A DNA stretch of 64,000 nucleotides, taken from Gryllotalpicola daejeonensis. GTDB taxonomy: Bacteria > Actinomycetota > Actinomycetes > Actinomycetales > Microbacteriaceae. The stretch lies in contig NZ_BAABBV010000001.1 in assembly GCF_039538145.1 (NCBI RefSeq), forward strand, positions 1,364,001 through 1,428,000. The letters run 5' to 3'. Positions 1 through 8,596 of the stretch are shown here, piece by piece. The stretch's first letter is position 1; each line of letters opens with the position of its first letter. The notes beneath the pieces were generated by a model. It searched no databases and was not told the origin of the DNA. It saw only the letters and a program-made list of their open reading frames with translations. A program made the translations under genes and the position numbers.

Positions 1-506
1 TCGTGCGGCGGCTCGCGCCGGGGCCGAACCCCGACAGCCTGGTGTTCGGCATCTTCGCGAACTTCGAGGTGCTGCTCGCCTCGGTCTACACCGGCATCGG
101 GGCGCGGGCCCTCGAGCTCGCGGTCGAGACGGTGAAGAAGCGCACTTCGCTCAAGACGGGGAAGCCGTACGCGCAGGACCCCGACATCCGCTTCCGCCTC
201 GCCTCGGCGGCGATCGCGCAAGAGGGGCTCGCGCCGCAGATCCAGGCCGTCGCGAGCGATGTCGACAACCTCGTGAACCACGGCGGGCAGTGGTTCCCGA
301 AGCTCGTCGGCGTGAAGATCCGAGCGACGGAGACGGCGCGCGAAGTGGTCGACAAGGCGATCCGCGTCTCGGGCGGCTCGTCGTATTTCAGCTCGTCTGA
401 GCTCGGGCGGCTGTACCGCGACGTGCTCGCCGGCATCTTCCACCCCTCCGACGACGAGTCGGCGCACAACACCGTGGCGAACGCGCTGCTCGGGCCCGTC
501 GACTAG
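1..506 (+). CDS. acyl-CoA dehydrogenase family protein, C-terminal part
   Basis: This is the last 167 or so residues of a gene that enters from the left edge, read in the frame starting at base 3. The translation is all-helical and matches the C-terminal domain of FAD-dependent acyl-CoA dehydrogenases: a helix with SVYTGIGARALELAVE, a run of helices, then RVSGGSSYFSSSELGRLYRD and a C-terminal HPSDDESAHNTVA. Such enzymes make an alpha,beta double bond in an acyl-CoA or related thioester and pass electrons on through FAD. The catalytic base and most FAD contacts lie outside or cannot be fixed here, so the substrate is unknown. The gene converges on the S4 protein gene. Confidence 0.75.
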   Translation, partial: VRRLAPGPNPDSLVFGIFANFEVLLASVYTGIGARALELAVETVKKRTSLKTGKPYAQDPDIRFRLASAAIAQEGLAPQIQAVASDVDNLVNHGGQWFPKLVGVKIRATETAREVVDKAIRVSGGSSYFSSSELGRLYRDVLAGIFHPSDDESAHNTVANALLGPVD

Positions 507-522
507 CGCGACTGTCGCCATG

Positions 523-583
523 CGGCGCACGCGCGCCCGCTGTGGCGGACGCAACTGCGCCAACTGGGCACATCAGTGCGCCG
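523..583. repeat. intergenic inverted repeat, 8-bp arms
   Basis: Arms CGGCGCAC (523-530) and GTGCGCCG (576-583) lie between two convergent genes. The core resembles the longer palindrome at 62388-62438. It may be a weak bidirectional terminator or a repeat remnant; there is no T-tract. Confidence 0.35.
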
Positions 584-591
584 AACGGGAA

Positions 592-990
592 CTAGTGCCC
601 GCGCAGGCGCTCGAGGGCGCGGCGGTCGCGCTTCGTCGGGCGGCCGGAGCCGCGCTCGCGGACGACCGGAGCGGCGCGCTCCTCCTTCGGCGGCAGCGCG
701 GGCGTGCGGTCTTCGAACGCCGCCGCGGCGACGGCGGCGCCCACGCGCTTCACGAGCAGCTGCGTGACGATGACGATGTGCTCGCGATCGGTGAAGGCAC
801 GCACCTCGTCGCCGATCTTGACCGGCTGGGCCGGTTTGGCCCGATCGCCGTTGACGCGGATGTGCCCCGCCTTCGCCGCCTCGGTCGCCGCCGATCGTGT
901 CTTGTAGAGCCGCACCGACCACGCCCACACATCGACCCGCACGCTCGTCGGGGCGTTCACCGGGGTCCTCGTCACGGCGCCCGCTGCCAT
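592..990 (-). CDS. S4-domain RNA-binding protein (Hsp15-like)
   Basis: A 132-residue protein with an S4 RNA-binding fold at residues 18-65 (VRVDVWAWSVRLYKTRSAA, then the AGHIRVNGDRAKPAQPVKIGD turn), followed by a basic Arg/Glu-rich tail ending RRALERLRGH. This matches the heat-shock protein 15 family, which binds stalled 50S subunits carrying nascent chains; that role is known for E. coli Hsp15 and only inferred here. It is the last gene of a FUSC-ribokinase-S4 operon: its ATG overlaps the ribokinase stop by one base (TGATG), so it is probably made by translational coupling. Confidence 0.8.
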   Translation of the reverse strand: MAAGAVTRTPVNAPTSVRVDVWAWSVRLYKTRSAATEAAKAGHIRVNGDRAKPAQPVKIGDEVRAFTDREHIVIVTQLLVKRVGAAVAAAAFEDRTPALPPKEERAAPVVRERGSGRPTKRDRRALERLRGH

Positions 991-1910
991 CAGGCGCGCT
1001 CCGCGCGGAACTCCGCGAGCTCGGCGGCCGTCGGGTAGGACGGCTGGGCACCGCGGCGCGTGGCGCTGAACGCGGCGACGACGGATGCCTCGGCGGCGGC
1101 CTCGGCCAGAGATCGGCCCTCGGCCAGCCCCACGGCGACGGCGCCGGTGAAGGCATCCCCGGCGCCTGTGGTGTCGACCGCGTCGACGCGAGTCGCCGCG
1201 AGCTGCGTGACCTCATCGCCGTCGATGACGACCGCGCCCGCCGCCCCGCGGGTCACGACGAGCCGGGTGATGCCGTGCGGGGCGAGCGCTGAGCAAAGTG
1301 CCTCTACGCCCCCGCTGTCGAGGTCGACGGGAACGCCGAGCAGCTGGCCGGCCTCGAGCTCGTTCACGATCAGGACATCGGTGGCGTCGAGCAGCGACGG
1401 CGGCAGCGGCTGGAAGGGCGAGGGGTTGAGCACCACGCGTGCACCCGCCATCAGCGCTCGTGCCGCCGCGCGCTGCACCACGGCCATGGGGACCTCGAGC
1501 GACAGGCAGACGACCGCCGCGTCGACATATGCCTCTGCGGGAATGCCGGCAGGCGTGATCGCGCCGTTCGCCCCCGGCACGAGGATGATGGCGTTCTCAC
1601 CGTCGTCATCGACGGGGATGATCGCCTGACCGGTGGGCACTTCCGGAAGCACGGCGACGAACGAGACGTCGACCCCTGCGGCCGCGGAGTGCTCGCGAAG
1701 CATCCGCCCGTTCTCGTCGTCACCCACCGCGCCGACCAGCCGCACGCTGCCGCCCAGGCGGGCGGCGGCGACCGCCTGGTTCGATGCCTTGCCCCCGGGC
1801 AGTACGTGCACGTCCCGCCCCGCCACGGTCTCGCCGGGCGCGGGCAGTCGGTCGACGCGGATGCCGAGGTCGGCATTCAGCGCTCCGACCATGACGATGT
1901 GCTCAGTCAC
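990..1910 (-). CDS. ribokinase-like PfkB carbohydrate kinase
   Basis: A 306-residue kinase of the PfkB/ribokinase family, which phosphorylates a sugar with ATP in the cytoplasm. Seen: the N-terminal substrate motif (GALNADLGIRVDRLP), the glycine motif PGGKASNQAVAAARLGG, and the C-terminal PfkB signature DTTGAGDAF, whose Asp is the catalytic base. Length and motif order fit ribokinase, but PfkB substrates cannot be assigned securely by eye. It starts with GTG inside the end of the FUSC gene (8-base overlap, GTGACTGA) and its stop overlaps the S4 gene, so three genes form one transcript. No sugar transporter or LacI regulator is nearby. Confidence 0.85.
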   Translation of the reverse strand: MTEHIVMVGALNADLGIRVDRLPAPGETVAGRDVHVLPGGKASNQAVAAARLGGSVRLVGAVGDDENGRMLREHSAAAGVDVSFVAVLPEVPTGQAIIPVDDDGENAIILVPGANGAITPAGIPAEAYVDAAVVCLSLEVPMAVVQRAAARALMAGARVVLNPSPFQPLPPSLLDATDVLIVNELEAGQLLGVPVDLDSGGVEALCSALAPHGITRLVVTRGAAGAVVIDGDEVTQLAATRVDAVDTTGAGDAFTGAVAVGLAEGRSLAEAAAEASVVAAFSATRRGAQPSYPTAAELAEFRAERA

Positions 1911-3345
1911 GTCTCAATGCAACCAAAACTTCGCGCACCGCGCGCAGCTCGGCGCCGAGCTGTGCGCCCCGCTCGCGCGAGTGCCTGGTCACAAAGCTCT
2001 CGAGACCGGCGCCGAGGGCTCCGGCACGGTCGATGAGATCGGCGGTGCGGCGCGCAGGCCCGACCCGCCCCAGCGTGACCATGCGCAGCGCGTGGAACGG
2101 CGGCGCGAGTTGCTCGATGCGCGCGGTCGCCTCGTGCAACTGCGGGGCGAGCCTGGCGTATTCGGGCGCGCCCCGGTCGCCGGTCAGCGCCTCGCGCCCG
2201 AGGCCGAGCAGATCCGCGGTGCGGCGGCGCACGACGTCGATCGAGCGCACCGGTGCGACGAAGCAGCTCGCGGCGATGGCGATGAGACCACCGAGCAGGA
2301 TGGCGAGCAGGCGCTGACCCAGCACGTCCGTGCCGCCCTGGCCGAGGAAGTCATAGAGCAGCGCGAGACCGCCGGTCATCGCCGCCGCCCACCAGGCGTA
2401 GCTGATCGTGCGCAGCACGGCGCCCAGCCCGAGGATCACGAAGAGCGCGACCAGGGCGCTCGAGTCGCCCGGGGCGAACGCCGTGCCGAGCAGCGTCGCG
2501 ACGACCGTGCCCGCGGCCGCCCCGACCAGCCGCTGGATTCCCTTGTAGACCACGTCGCCGCGGCCGCGGTTGCCGCTGTTGACCACGAAGGCGGTCAGCA
2601 CAAACCAGCCCAGATGATCGGGAAGCAGCCACCAGCCGAGCAGGATCGCGGCGGCGAACGAGAGGGCGAGGTGCACGGCCATGCGTGAGGATGCCGCGAG
2701 CTTCCGTTCGCCCGTCGCAGTCGGTGGGGTCGCCGCAGCAGGGGAACCCTGCGAGGCATCCCTCGGCCTCCATTCGGCTTCGCCCAGCCGACCGGCGGCA
2801 GCGGCGGAACCGGCCAGCCACCCGAGCACTGAGCCCCACGCGACCGCGATCACGGCAGCCAGGGCGCCCCACCAGACGCCGGCTCCCGCGGCGAGCGCGG
2901 CGGCCGGCGTCACGAGTGAGGCGACGAAGGGGAACGACCACAGCGAGCCGAGCCGCGCCCACACCGGCCCGAAGCGGCGCACCCAGATCGCGGCGACGAG
3001 AGGCACCGCGATGAGCGCGAAGCCGAGAGCGGCGTGGGCATGCACGACCCGCCCGATCGCCGAGCCGAGCAGAGCCACGAGCGGAATCAGCACGAAGCGC
3101 GCCACCCAACTCACCCAGGTGGGAAGGGGCGCACCGCCGGCAGCACCCGCCTGCCGCTCGTCCGACCGCACGATCGACAGCGCGATGATCACGCCCGAGA
3201 TGCACAACTGCACGACGAGCGGCTGGTGGCGCGCGAAGTACGCGATCGTCCAGAACGACAGCAGCGCAGCGATGACGGATGCCACAGCGAAGCGCGCGCC
3301 GCCGCGAAGCCGCACGAGCGACAGCCGTCCTAATTTACTAAGCAT
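1903..3345 (-). CDS. FUSC-family membrane protein (aromatic acid exporter-like)
   Basis: A roughly 480-residue membrane protein with two sets of hydrophobic helices (about residues 15-140 and 205-340) separated by a Pro/Ala/Thr-rich linker, and a soluble helical C-terminus with Arg-rich segments. This two-block layout is typical of FUSC/YccS-type proteins, whose relative AaeB exports aromatic acids. I chose the ATG at 3345 (MLSKLGRLS) because the longer open frame runs into the divergent MarR gene. The linker contains a copy of a dispersed DNA repeat (2765-2797). The MarR gene lies head-to-head, about 65 bp away, and is the obvious candidate regulator. Substrate unknown. Confidence 0.75.
   Translation of the reverse strand: MLSKLGRLSLVRLRGGARFAVASVIAALLSFWTIAYFARHQPLVVQLCISGVIIALSIVRSDERQAGAAGGAPLPTWVSWVARFVLIPLVALLGSAIGRVVHAHAALGFALIAVPLVAAIWVRRFGPVWARLGSLWSFPFVASLVTPAAALAAGAGVWWGALAAVIAVAWGSVLGWLAGSAAAAGRLGEAEWRPRDASQGSPAAATPPTATGERKLAASSRMAVHLALSFAAAILLGWWLLPDHLGWFVLTAFVVNSGNRGRGDVVYKGIQRLVGAAAGTVVATLLGTAFAPGDSSALVALFVILGLGAVLRTISYAWWAAAMTGGLALLYDFLGQGGTDVLGQRLLAILLGGLIAIAASCFVAPVRSIDVVRRRTADLLGLGREALTGDRGAPEYARLAPQLHEATARIEQLAPPFHALRMVTLGRVGPARRTADLIDRAGALGAGLESFVTRHSRERGAQLGAELRAVREVLVALRRD
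2765..2797 (+). repeat. dispersed palindromic repeat, copy C (inside FUSC gene)
   Basis: 33 bp matching the other copies at 29 of 33 positions when compared by eye with the copy at 53450-53418 (read on the minus strand). Core CTCCATTCGGCTTCGCC. It falls in the disordered linker of the FUSC protein and is read there as GEAEWRP. Confidence 0.55.
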
Positions 3346-3396
3346 CCGTTGAATACCATCGGTCTTGTTCCGGGTGTCTTGTGCCTGTTTGTTACG

Positions 3397-3412
3397 CGGT
3401 ATCGTAGTACCG
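3397..3412. promoter_or_regulatory. putative MarR operator overlapping start
   Basis: CGGTA-TCGTAG-TACCG is a perfect 5-bp inverted repeat with a 6-bp centre, lying over the -10 box and first base of the MarR gene. A MarR dimer bound here would block its own leaderless promoter and perhaps that of the divergent FUSC operon. Confidence 0.5.
3400..3405 (+). promoter_or_regulatory. -10 box, leaderless start of MarR gene
   Basis: TATCGT, six bases before GTG 3412, with no Shine-Dalgarno sequence. Confidence 0.55.
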
Positions 3413-3855
3413 TGACCTCTTCGTTCTCGCCCGAACTGCGCGATCTCGCCGGTCGGCTGCGCTTCGGCACGGTGCATCTCGGGCATCGGCTGCGCATTGA
3501 GCGAGGTGAAGAGAGCGGCCTCTCCGGTAACAAGCTGCTGGTGCTGAGCCGCCTCGTGCGTGATGGGCCGAGCACGCCCAGCCGCATCGCAGCCGCGGAG
3601 CGCGTGAGCCCCCAGGCCCTCAGCCGAGTGTTCGCCGAGCTCGAGGCCGCCGGTCTGATCGCCCGTCGGCCCGACCCCGATGACGCGCGCCAGTCGCTGC
3701 TCGAGGTGACCGATGCCGGCACCACTGCAGTCGGCTCGGACGCCGCCCGGCGCGATGCCTGGCTTGCCGGCGCACTTGCGGACCTGACGCCGGCGGAGCT
3801 CGCGGTGCTGCGCGTCGCCGCCGATCTCATGACCCGGCTCGCGGAGTCGCGCTGA
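3412..3855 (+). CDS. MarR-family transcriptional regulator
   Basis: A 147-residue winged-helix regulator. Seen: the N-terminal dimerisation helix (LAGRLRFGTVHLGHRLR), the recognition region SRIAAAERVSPQALSRVFAELEAAGLIARR, and the wing with the family motif DPDDARQSLLEVTDAG. MarR proteins usually repress an adjacent exporter or catabolic gene and let go on binding a phenolic ligand. I chose GTG 3412 rather than the open upstream extension, because domain homology starts there and a -10 box lies six bases before it. Its TGA overlaps the ATG of the GH13 gene by one base, so the two are co-translated; the divergent FUSC gene is the likely target. Confidence 0.85.
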   Translation: MTSSFSPELRDLAGRLRFGTVHLGHRLRIERGEESGLSGNKLLVLSRLVRDGPSTPSRIAAAERVSPQALSRVFAELEAAGLIARRPDPDDARQSLLEVTDAGTTAVGSDAARRDAWLAGALADLTPAELAVLRVAADLMTRLAESR

Positions 3856-5117
3856 TGGCCGAGGTCGCAGCACCGGCCTGGGTGCGCAGCGCTATCTGGT
3901 GGCACGTCTATCCACTCGGCTTCGGCGGTGGCTTGCGCCGTATCGAGCGTTACCTCGACTACGCCCGTGAGCTCGGAGCGTCGGGCGTGGCCCTCGGCCC
4001 GGTGTTCGCGTCGGAGACCCACGGCTACGACACGGTCGACCACTTCCGCATCGATCCTCGACTCGGTCAGGAATCCGATTTCGACGCTCTTGTCACCGCC
4101 GCGCATGAACGCGGCCTGCGCGTCGCGCTCGACGGCGTCTTCAATCACGTCGGCCGCTCGCACCCCCTCTTTCTGCAAGCGCTCGAAGACACCGCCGTCG
4201 CGAACGAGTGGTTCCGGCCTGCGGGCGGCGACTTCCACGTCTGGGAGGGACACCGACGACTCGTCACCCTCAACCACGATTCGCCGGCGGTCGCCGATTA
4301 TGTGGCCGGGGTCATGACCCACTGGCTCGACCGGGGCGCCTCGGCCTGGCGGCTGGACGCCGCGTACTCGGTGCCGCGCGAGTTCTGGGCGCGGGTGCTC
4401 CCCCGGGTACGGGCGAGCCACCCCGAGACGTACATCTGGGGCGAGCAGATCGCCGGCGACTACGCGGGTCTCGTGCAGGGCGGCGGCATCGACTCCGTGA
4501 CGCAGTACGAGCTGTGGAAGGCGATCGGCAGCAGCATCCACGATCGCAACTTCTTCGAACTCGCGTGGAGCCTCAAACGTCACCAGCAGTTCCTCGCCGA
4601 CTTCGTGCCTTTCACGTTCCTCGGCAACCACGACGTGAGCCGCGTTGCGACCCGCATCGGGGACCCGCGACATCTCGCGCACGCGATCGTCGTGCTGTTC
4701 ACGGTGGCGGGTACGCCGGCGGTGTACTACGGCGACGAACGCGGTCTGCTCGGCGTCAAGGAGAACCGCGAGGGCGGCGATGACGCGGTGCGGCCGGCCT
4801 ATCCCGACCACCCCGCCGAGCTCGACCCGGCAGGTACCGAGCCGTATCGGCTGCATCAGCGGCTCATCGGTCTGCGGCGGCGGAATCCCTGGCTGCACGA
4901 CGCGCGCACCGAACCACTCAGCGTCGCGACGACGGCGCTCGCCTATGAGTCGGTCAGTGCGGCCGACTCCGCGCAGGGGCTCAGCGTGCTGCTGAATCTC
5001 AGCGACGCCACGGCCGAACTGCCCACCGGCGGCCGCACGAGACTGCTCGACGGGGCGGCCATTTACGACGCCGAGCGCGCCACCGTCCCACCGCACGGCT
5101 GGGCCGTGCTCGGCTGA
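3855..5117 (+). CDS. GH13 alpha-amylase family hydrolase
   Basis: A 420-residue (beta/alpha)8 enzyme of glycoside hydrolase family 13, acting on alpha-glucans or alpha-glucosides. Conserved regions are clear: DGVFNHVG (region I), WRLDAAY (region II, nucleophile Asp), YIWGEQI (region III, acid/base Glu) and FLGNHDVSR (region IV, transition-state Asp). A short beta-sandwich C domain follows (about 345-420). There is no signal peptide, so it is cytoplasmic. It is shorter than typical maltodextrin glucosidases and lacks an obvious N-terminal CBM. Its translational coupling to a MarR gene is unusual for a sugar enzyme and may reflect fused transcription rather than shared function. Confidence 0.85.
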   Translation: MAEVAAPAWVRSAIWWHVYPLGFGGGLRRIERYLDYARELGASGVALGPVFASETHGYDTVDHFRIDPRLGQESDFDALVTAAHERGLRVALDGVFNHVGRSHPLFLQALEDTAVANEWFRPAGGDFHVWEGHRRLVTLNHDSPAVADYVAGVMTHWLDRGASAWRLDAAYSVPREFWARVLPRVRASHPETYIWGEQIAGDYAGLVQGGGIDSVTQYELWKAIGSSIHDRNFFELAWSLKRHQQFLADFVPFTFLGNHDVSRVATRIGDPRHLAHAIVVLFTVAGTPAVYYGDERGLLGVKENREGGDDAVRPAYPDHPAELDPAGTEPYRLHQRLIGLRRRNPWLHDARTEPLSVATTALAYESVSAADSAQGLSVLLNLSDATAELPTGGRTRLLDGAAIYDAERATVPPHGWAVLG

Positions 5118-5159
5118 TCGGCGAAGCGAAGTGACCGGCGCGAGGGGCTCCTGCCTGTG

Positions 5160-5645
5160 TCAGGGCGCCTGGTCGGTATCAAACGGCAGCTCGAGGCGCG
5201 TCACCCACTTCTCCTCAGGCTCGGGCCACGCCGTCAGGTGCACCTCGCGCGCGTAGCCGGCCGAGTGGCCGCCGTGCGCGTGCACCCAGTCGAAGAGCTC
5301 GTTCCAGGACTGGCGGATCGTCGACATCGGCCCGTAGTGGATGCCGATCGCGACGTGCTCGGCGCCGTCGAGCACCACGGGTGAGATCTCGCCGCCGGCC
5401 TCCCCGACGGAGGCGACGTATCCGACCCAGGCGCGCTGGCTGCTCTCACCGAACTCGCCGGTGACCCGCTCGTACCAGGCGATCGCGCGCCCGGACACCT
5501 CGATCTCGATGTCGGCCAGCCGCTCGCGCAGCTGCTCGAACAGCCGATAGACGACCGGGGGCACCTCATCGCGCGGAATCGGCGCCGGCCCCGACGAGAT
5601 GGCATAGACGTGCAGCGCCTCGACTCGCGACTCCCTGATGTCCAT
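5160..5645 (-). CDS. GyrI-like / effector-binding domain protein
   Basis: About 161 residues with the GyrI-like small-molecule-binding (SHS2 repeat) pattern: IPRDEVPPVVYRLFEQLRERL, a central HVAIGIHYGPMSTIRQSWNELFDWV and a C-terminal EPEEKWVTRLELPFD. The same fold forms the ligand pocket of MerR-type regulators such as BmrR, but no DNA-binding domain is present here. I chose ATG 5645 (MDIRESRVEAL), which has an AGGAAGAAGG Shine-Dalgarno run just upstream, over the longer reading. It is divergent from the GH63 gene. The ligand is unknown. Confidence 0.65.
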   Translation of the reverse strand: MDIRESRVEALHVYAISSGPAPIPRDEVPPVVYRLFEQLRERLADIEIEVSGRAIAWYERVTGEFGESSQRAWVGYVASVGEAGGEISPVVLDGAEHVAIGIHYGPMSTIRQSWNELFDWVHAHGGHSAGYAREVHLTAWPEPEEKWVTRLELPFDTDQAP

Positions 5646-5666
5646 CTGCCGCCTTCTTCCTGCGCC

Positions 5667-5672
5667 TATCAT
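5667..5672 (+). promoter_or_regulatory. -10 box, near-leaderless start of GH63 gene
   Basis: TATCAT, eight bases before ATG 5681; no Shine-Dalgarno sequence. Confidence 0.45.
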
Positions 5673-5680
5673 CGGCAGCT

Positions 5681-8299
5681 ATGGCGGCTGACGAGCGCTC
5701 CCCTGAACACCAGCGTGTCGAAGCGGCCGATTCGGGGCAAGAGGCATGGCGCGATTGGGGCCCGTATGTCGCCGAGCGGGCCTGGGGAACCGTGCGTGAG
5801 GACTACAGCGCCGACGGCGACGCCTGGCGGTTCTTCCCCTATGAGCACGCCCGCAGCCGTGCCTACCGCTGGAACGAAGACGGCATGGCCGGCTTCTGCG
5901 ATCTCGACCAGACGTGGGTGCTCGCGCTGTCCCTCTGGAACGGGCACGACACGCACCTCAAAGAGCGCATGTTCGGCCTCGCTGGGCCGGAGGGCAACCA
6001 CGGCGAGGACGCCAAGGACTACTGGTGGTACCTCGACGGCACCCCGAGCCACAGCTGGCAGCGCTGGCGCTACCACTACCCGCAGCGCGCATTCCCCTAC
6101 GACGAGTTGCGCGCCGAGAACGCCCGCCGAGGCCCTGCGGACCCGGAGTACGAGCTCGTCGACACCGGCGTCTTCGACGACGGCCGCTACTGGGTCGTCA
6201 CCGCGGACTACGCGAAGGCCGGCCCGCACGACCTGCTGCTGCGCCTGACCATCGAGAACGCGGGTCCCGAGCCCGCGACCCTCGACGTGCTGCCCACCTT
6301 CTGGTTCCGCAACACCTGGAGCTGGGACGTCCCAGAGGGCGAGAAGCCCGTCATCACGCACGGTGAGGGCGCGCTGGTCGCCGGCCCGCTCTCCCTTTTC
6401 TATGAGCAGGCGGATGCTTCGACGGAGCTCAACACAGGTGCCTCGGCTGTGCTCTTCTGCGACAACGAGACCAACGCCACGAAGCTCTTCGGCGACGGCG
6501 CTGAGAACCGATCCCCCTTCCCGAAGGACGGCATCAACGACCACGTGGTGCACGGGGCCGAGACGGTCAACCCCGAAGGCACCGGCACCAAGGCATCCGT
6601 TCGCTATACGGTGACGCTCGGCCCTGGCGAGTCCAAGGTCATCCGGCTGCGTCTCACTGAAGGAAGCGCGACGTTCGCCGACTTCGACGAGGTGATGCGC
6701 GCTCGCGAAGCCGAAGCCGACCGGTTCCACGACGAGCTCGCGCCGGCGGGGCTCGACGACGACCGAAAGCGCGTGCTGCGCCAGGCGCTCGCGGGGCTCA
6801 CCTGGTCGAAGCAGTTCTTCCACTACGACGTGCGGCGCTGGCTCGAGGGCGACCCGGCGTATCCGCCGCCCCCGCCGGGACGAGGCGCCATTCGCAACGG
6901 CGCCTGGCAGCACCTCGCGGCGAAAGACGTCATCCTGATGCCAGACGCCTGGGAGTACCCGTGGTTCGCCGCCTGGGACCTCGCCTTCCACTGCATCACC
7001 TACGCGCACCTCGACCCGGAGTTCGCGAAGAGCCAGCTGATCCTGCTGCTGCGCGAGTGGTACACCCACGCGAGCGGCCAGCTGCCCGCCTACGAGTGGG
7101 ACTTCGGCGACGTGAACCCGCCGACGCAGGCGCGTGCCGCGCTCGAGGTCTTCGCCCTCGACGGCGGCACCGACTTCCGATTCCTGGCGCGCGTGTTCCA
7201 CAAGCTGCTCATGAACTTCACCTGGTGGACCAACACCAAGGATGCCGGGCAGAACGACCTGTTCGAGGGCGGCTTCATGGGCCTCGACAACATCGCGCCG
7301 GTGAACCGCTCGACGCTGCCGGTCGGCGAGGGCCGCATCGAGCAGGCCGATTCGACCGCGTGGATGGCCGTCTACGCCCTCGACCTGCTCGAGATGGCAC
7401 TCACCCTCGCCCAGCACGACCCCGCCTATGAAGACGTCGCCGTCAAGTTCTTCGAACACTTCGCCCGCATCGCCGACGCCGCGAACGACGAGGGGCTGTG
7501 GAGCGACGAGGACTCGTTCTATTACGACGTGCTGACTCTGCCCGACGGCTCGAAGCACCCGCTCAAAGTGCGCTCGCTGGTCGGGCTCGTACCCGTCACC
7601 GCGTCGCTCGCGATGCGGGGTCTCGCCGACGGGTTGCCGGAGTTCCAGGCATCCGTTCGCAGTTTTCTCCGGCACCAGCCCGAGGCCGCCGACAACCTGC
7701 ACCTGCACCCGCGCGGCGGCGGCGCGACGCTGCTCGCGCTGGTGAGCCCCGAGCGGCTCACGCGCGTGCTCGCGCAGGTTTTCGATGAGCAGGGGATGCT
7801 GTCGCCGCACGGCATCCGCTCGATCTCGGCCTGGCACCGAGACCACCCGTTCGCGATCTCGGTCGGCGGCGTGGAGCAGGTGGTGGACTACGAGCCCGGC
7901 GAGTCGACGAGCCACCTGTTCGGCGGCAATTCGAACTGGCGCGGGCCGGTGTGGTTCCCGCTGAACGTGCTGATCATCGACGCGCTTCGTGACTACGAAG
8001 AGAACCTCGGCGAGTCGCACACCGTCGAGTACCCGGCCGGGTCGGGCACGCGCCTCGGGCTCGGTGAGATCGCCGACGACCTCGCCGACCGGCTCGTGTC
8101 TCTGTTCACGCCGGGGCCTGGGGGCGCACCGCGACCGTCTGACGCGCGTTACCCGCTGCTGTCGACTGACCCGAAGTGGCGCGACCAGCTGTTCTTCTAC
8201 GAGTACTTCCACGGCGACACGGGCCAGGGCCTCGGCGCCTCGCACCAGACCGGCTGGACCGCGCTGGTCGCGCACCTGCTGCTGCGCAAGCGGAGCTGA
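5681..8299 (+). CDS. GH63-type glucosidase (MGH1-like)
   Basis: An 872-residue protein of the bacterial MGH1/GH63-like glycoside hydrolase group. The N-terminal third is a beta-rich domain (WGPYVAERAWGTVREDYS, then FPYEHARSRAYRWNEDGMAG); the rest is an (alpha/alpha)6 barrel with aromatic-rich motifs such as PDAWEYPWFAAWDLAFH, YEWDFGDVNPP and FGGNSNWRGPVWFPLN near the C-terminus, which line the active site in clan GH-G. No signal peptide is present, so it is probably cytoplasmic. Family members include glucosidases and mannosylglycerate/glucosylglycerate hydrolases; the exact substrate cannot be told. A monocistronic gene with its own promoter. Confidence 0.8.
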   Translation: MAADERSPEHQRVEAADSGQEAWRDWGPYVAERAWGTVREDYSADGDAWRFFPYEHARSRAYRWNEDGMAGFCDLDQTWVLALSLWNGHDTHLKERMFGLAGPEGNHGEDAKDYWWYLDGTPSHSWQRWRYHYPQRAFPYDELRAENARRGPADPEYELVDTGVFDDGRYWVVTADYAKAGPHDLLLRLTIENAGPEPATLDVLPTFWFRNTWSWDVPEGEKPVITHGEGALVAGPLSLFYEQADASTELNTGASAVLFCDNETNATKLFGDGAENRSPFPKDGINDHVVHGAETVNPEGTGTKASVRYTVTLGPGESKVIRLRLTEGSATFADFDEVMRAREAEADRFHDELAPAGLDDDRKRVLRQALAGLTWSKQFFHYDVRRWLEGDPAYPPPPPGRGAIRNGAWQHLAAKDVILMPDAWEYPWFAAWDLAFHCITYAHLDPEFAKSQLILLLREWYTHASGQLPAYEWDFGDVNPPTQARAALEVFALDGGTDFRFLARVFHKLLMNFTWWTNTKDAGQNDLFEGGFMGLDNIAPVNRSTLPVGEGRIEQADSTAWMAVYALDLLEMALTLAQHDPAYEDVAVKFFEHFARIADAANDEGLWSDEDSFYYDVLTLPDGSKHPLKVRSLVGLVPVTASLAMRGLADGLPEFQASVRSFLRHQPEAADNLHLHPRGGGATLLALVSPERLTRVLAQVFDEQGMLSPHGIRSISAWHRDHPFAISVGGVEQVVDYEPGESTSHLFGGNSNWRGPVWFPLNVLIIDALRDYEENLGESHTVEYPAGSGTRLGLGEIADDLADRLVSLFTPGPGGAPRPSDARYPLLSTDPKWRDQLFFYEYFHGDTGQGLGASHQTGWTALVAHLLLRKRS

Positions 8300-8303
8300 C
8301 GGC

Positions 8304-8573
8304 TCACACCAGCAGCAGCGCGACCGCAGCCGCCGCGACGACCGCGGCGATCAGCACCATCAGCCAGCGGGGCGAGAGCACCACCGCCGCGATGACGGAC
8401 AGGATCGACAGGGCGCCGAACACCACCGCCCCCACCGAGTGCAGCGCGGCGAACCGCAGCGCGGCGGGCAGCGTCTGGTCTGCCAGCACCGCCTCGACGG
8501 CCTCGATGCCGAGAAAGACCGCCGCGACGGCGATCGCGACGAGCGCGAGGCGACGTCGGGCCGGAGTGTGCAC
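8304..8573 (-). CDS. small three-helix membrane protein, unknown
   Basis: An 89-residue hydrophobic protein with about three membrane helices (residues 8-30, 38-62 and 66-89) and a short basic N-terminus, HTPARRRLA. I do not recognise a family. It is supported as a real gene by an initiating GTG with TAACCT six bases upstream, the same leaderless signal as its neighbours, and it fills the gap cleanly after the GH63 stop. Confidence 0.6.
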   Translation of the reverse strand: MHTPARRRLALVAIAVAAVFLGIEAVEAVLADQTLPAALRFAALHSVGAVVFGALSILSVIAAVVLSPRWLMVLIAAVVAAAAVALLLV

Positions 8574-8579
8574 GCGCTC

Positions 8580-8585
8580 AGGTTA
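8580..8585 (-). promoter_or_regulatory. -10 box, leaderless start of small membrane protein
   Basis: TAACCT on the minus strand, six bases before GTG 8573. Confidence 0.45.
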
Positions 8586-8596
8586 GCGGCGCAGAA

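Noticed and set aside
3330..5096. Long minus-strand frame opposite the GH13 and MarR genes (588 codons)
   Set aside because: It is the antisense shadow of two clear genes; composition is Arg/Ala/Val-rich without any domain.
5669..8275. 868-codon minus-strand frame opposite the GH63 gene
   Set aside because: Third-position GC on the plus-strand gene makes such frames open in high-GC DNA. The plus strand carries the recognised glucosidase motifs.
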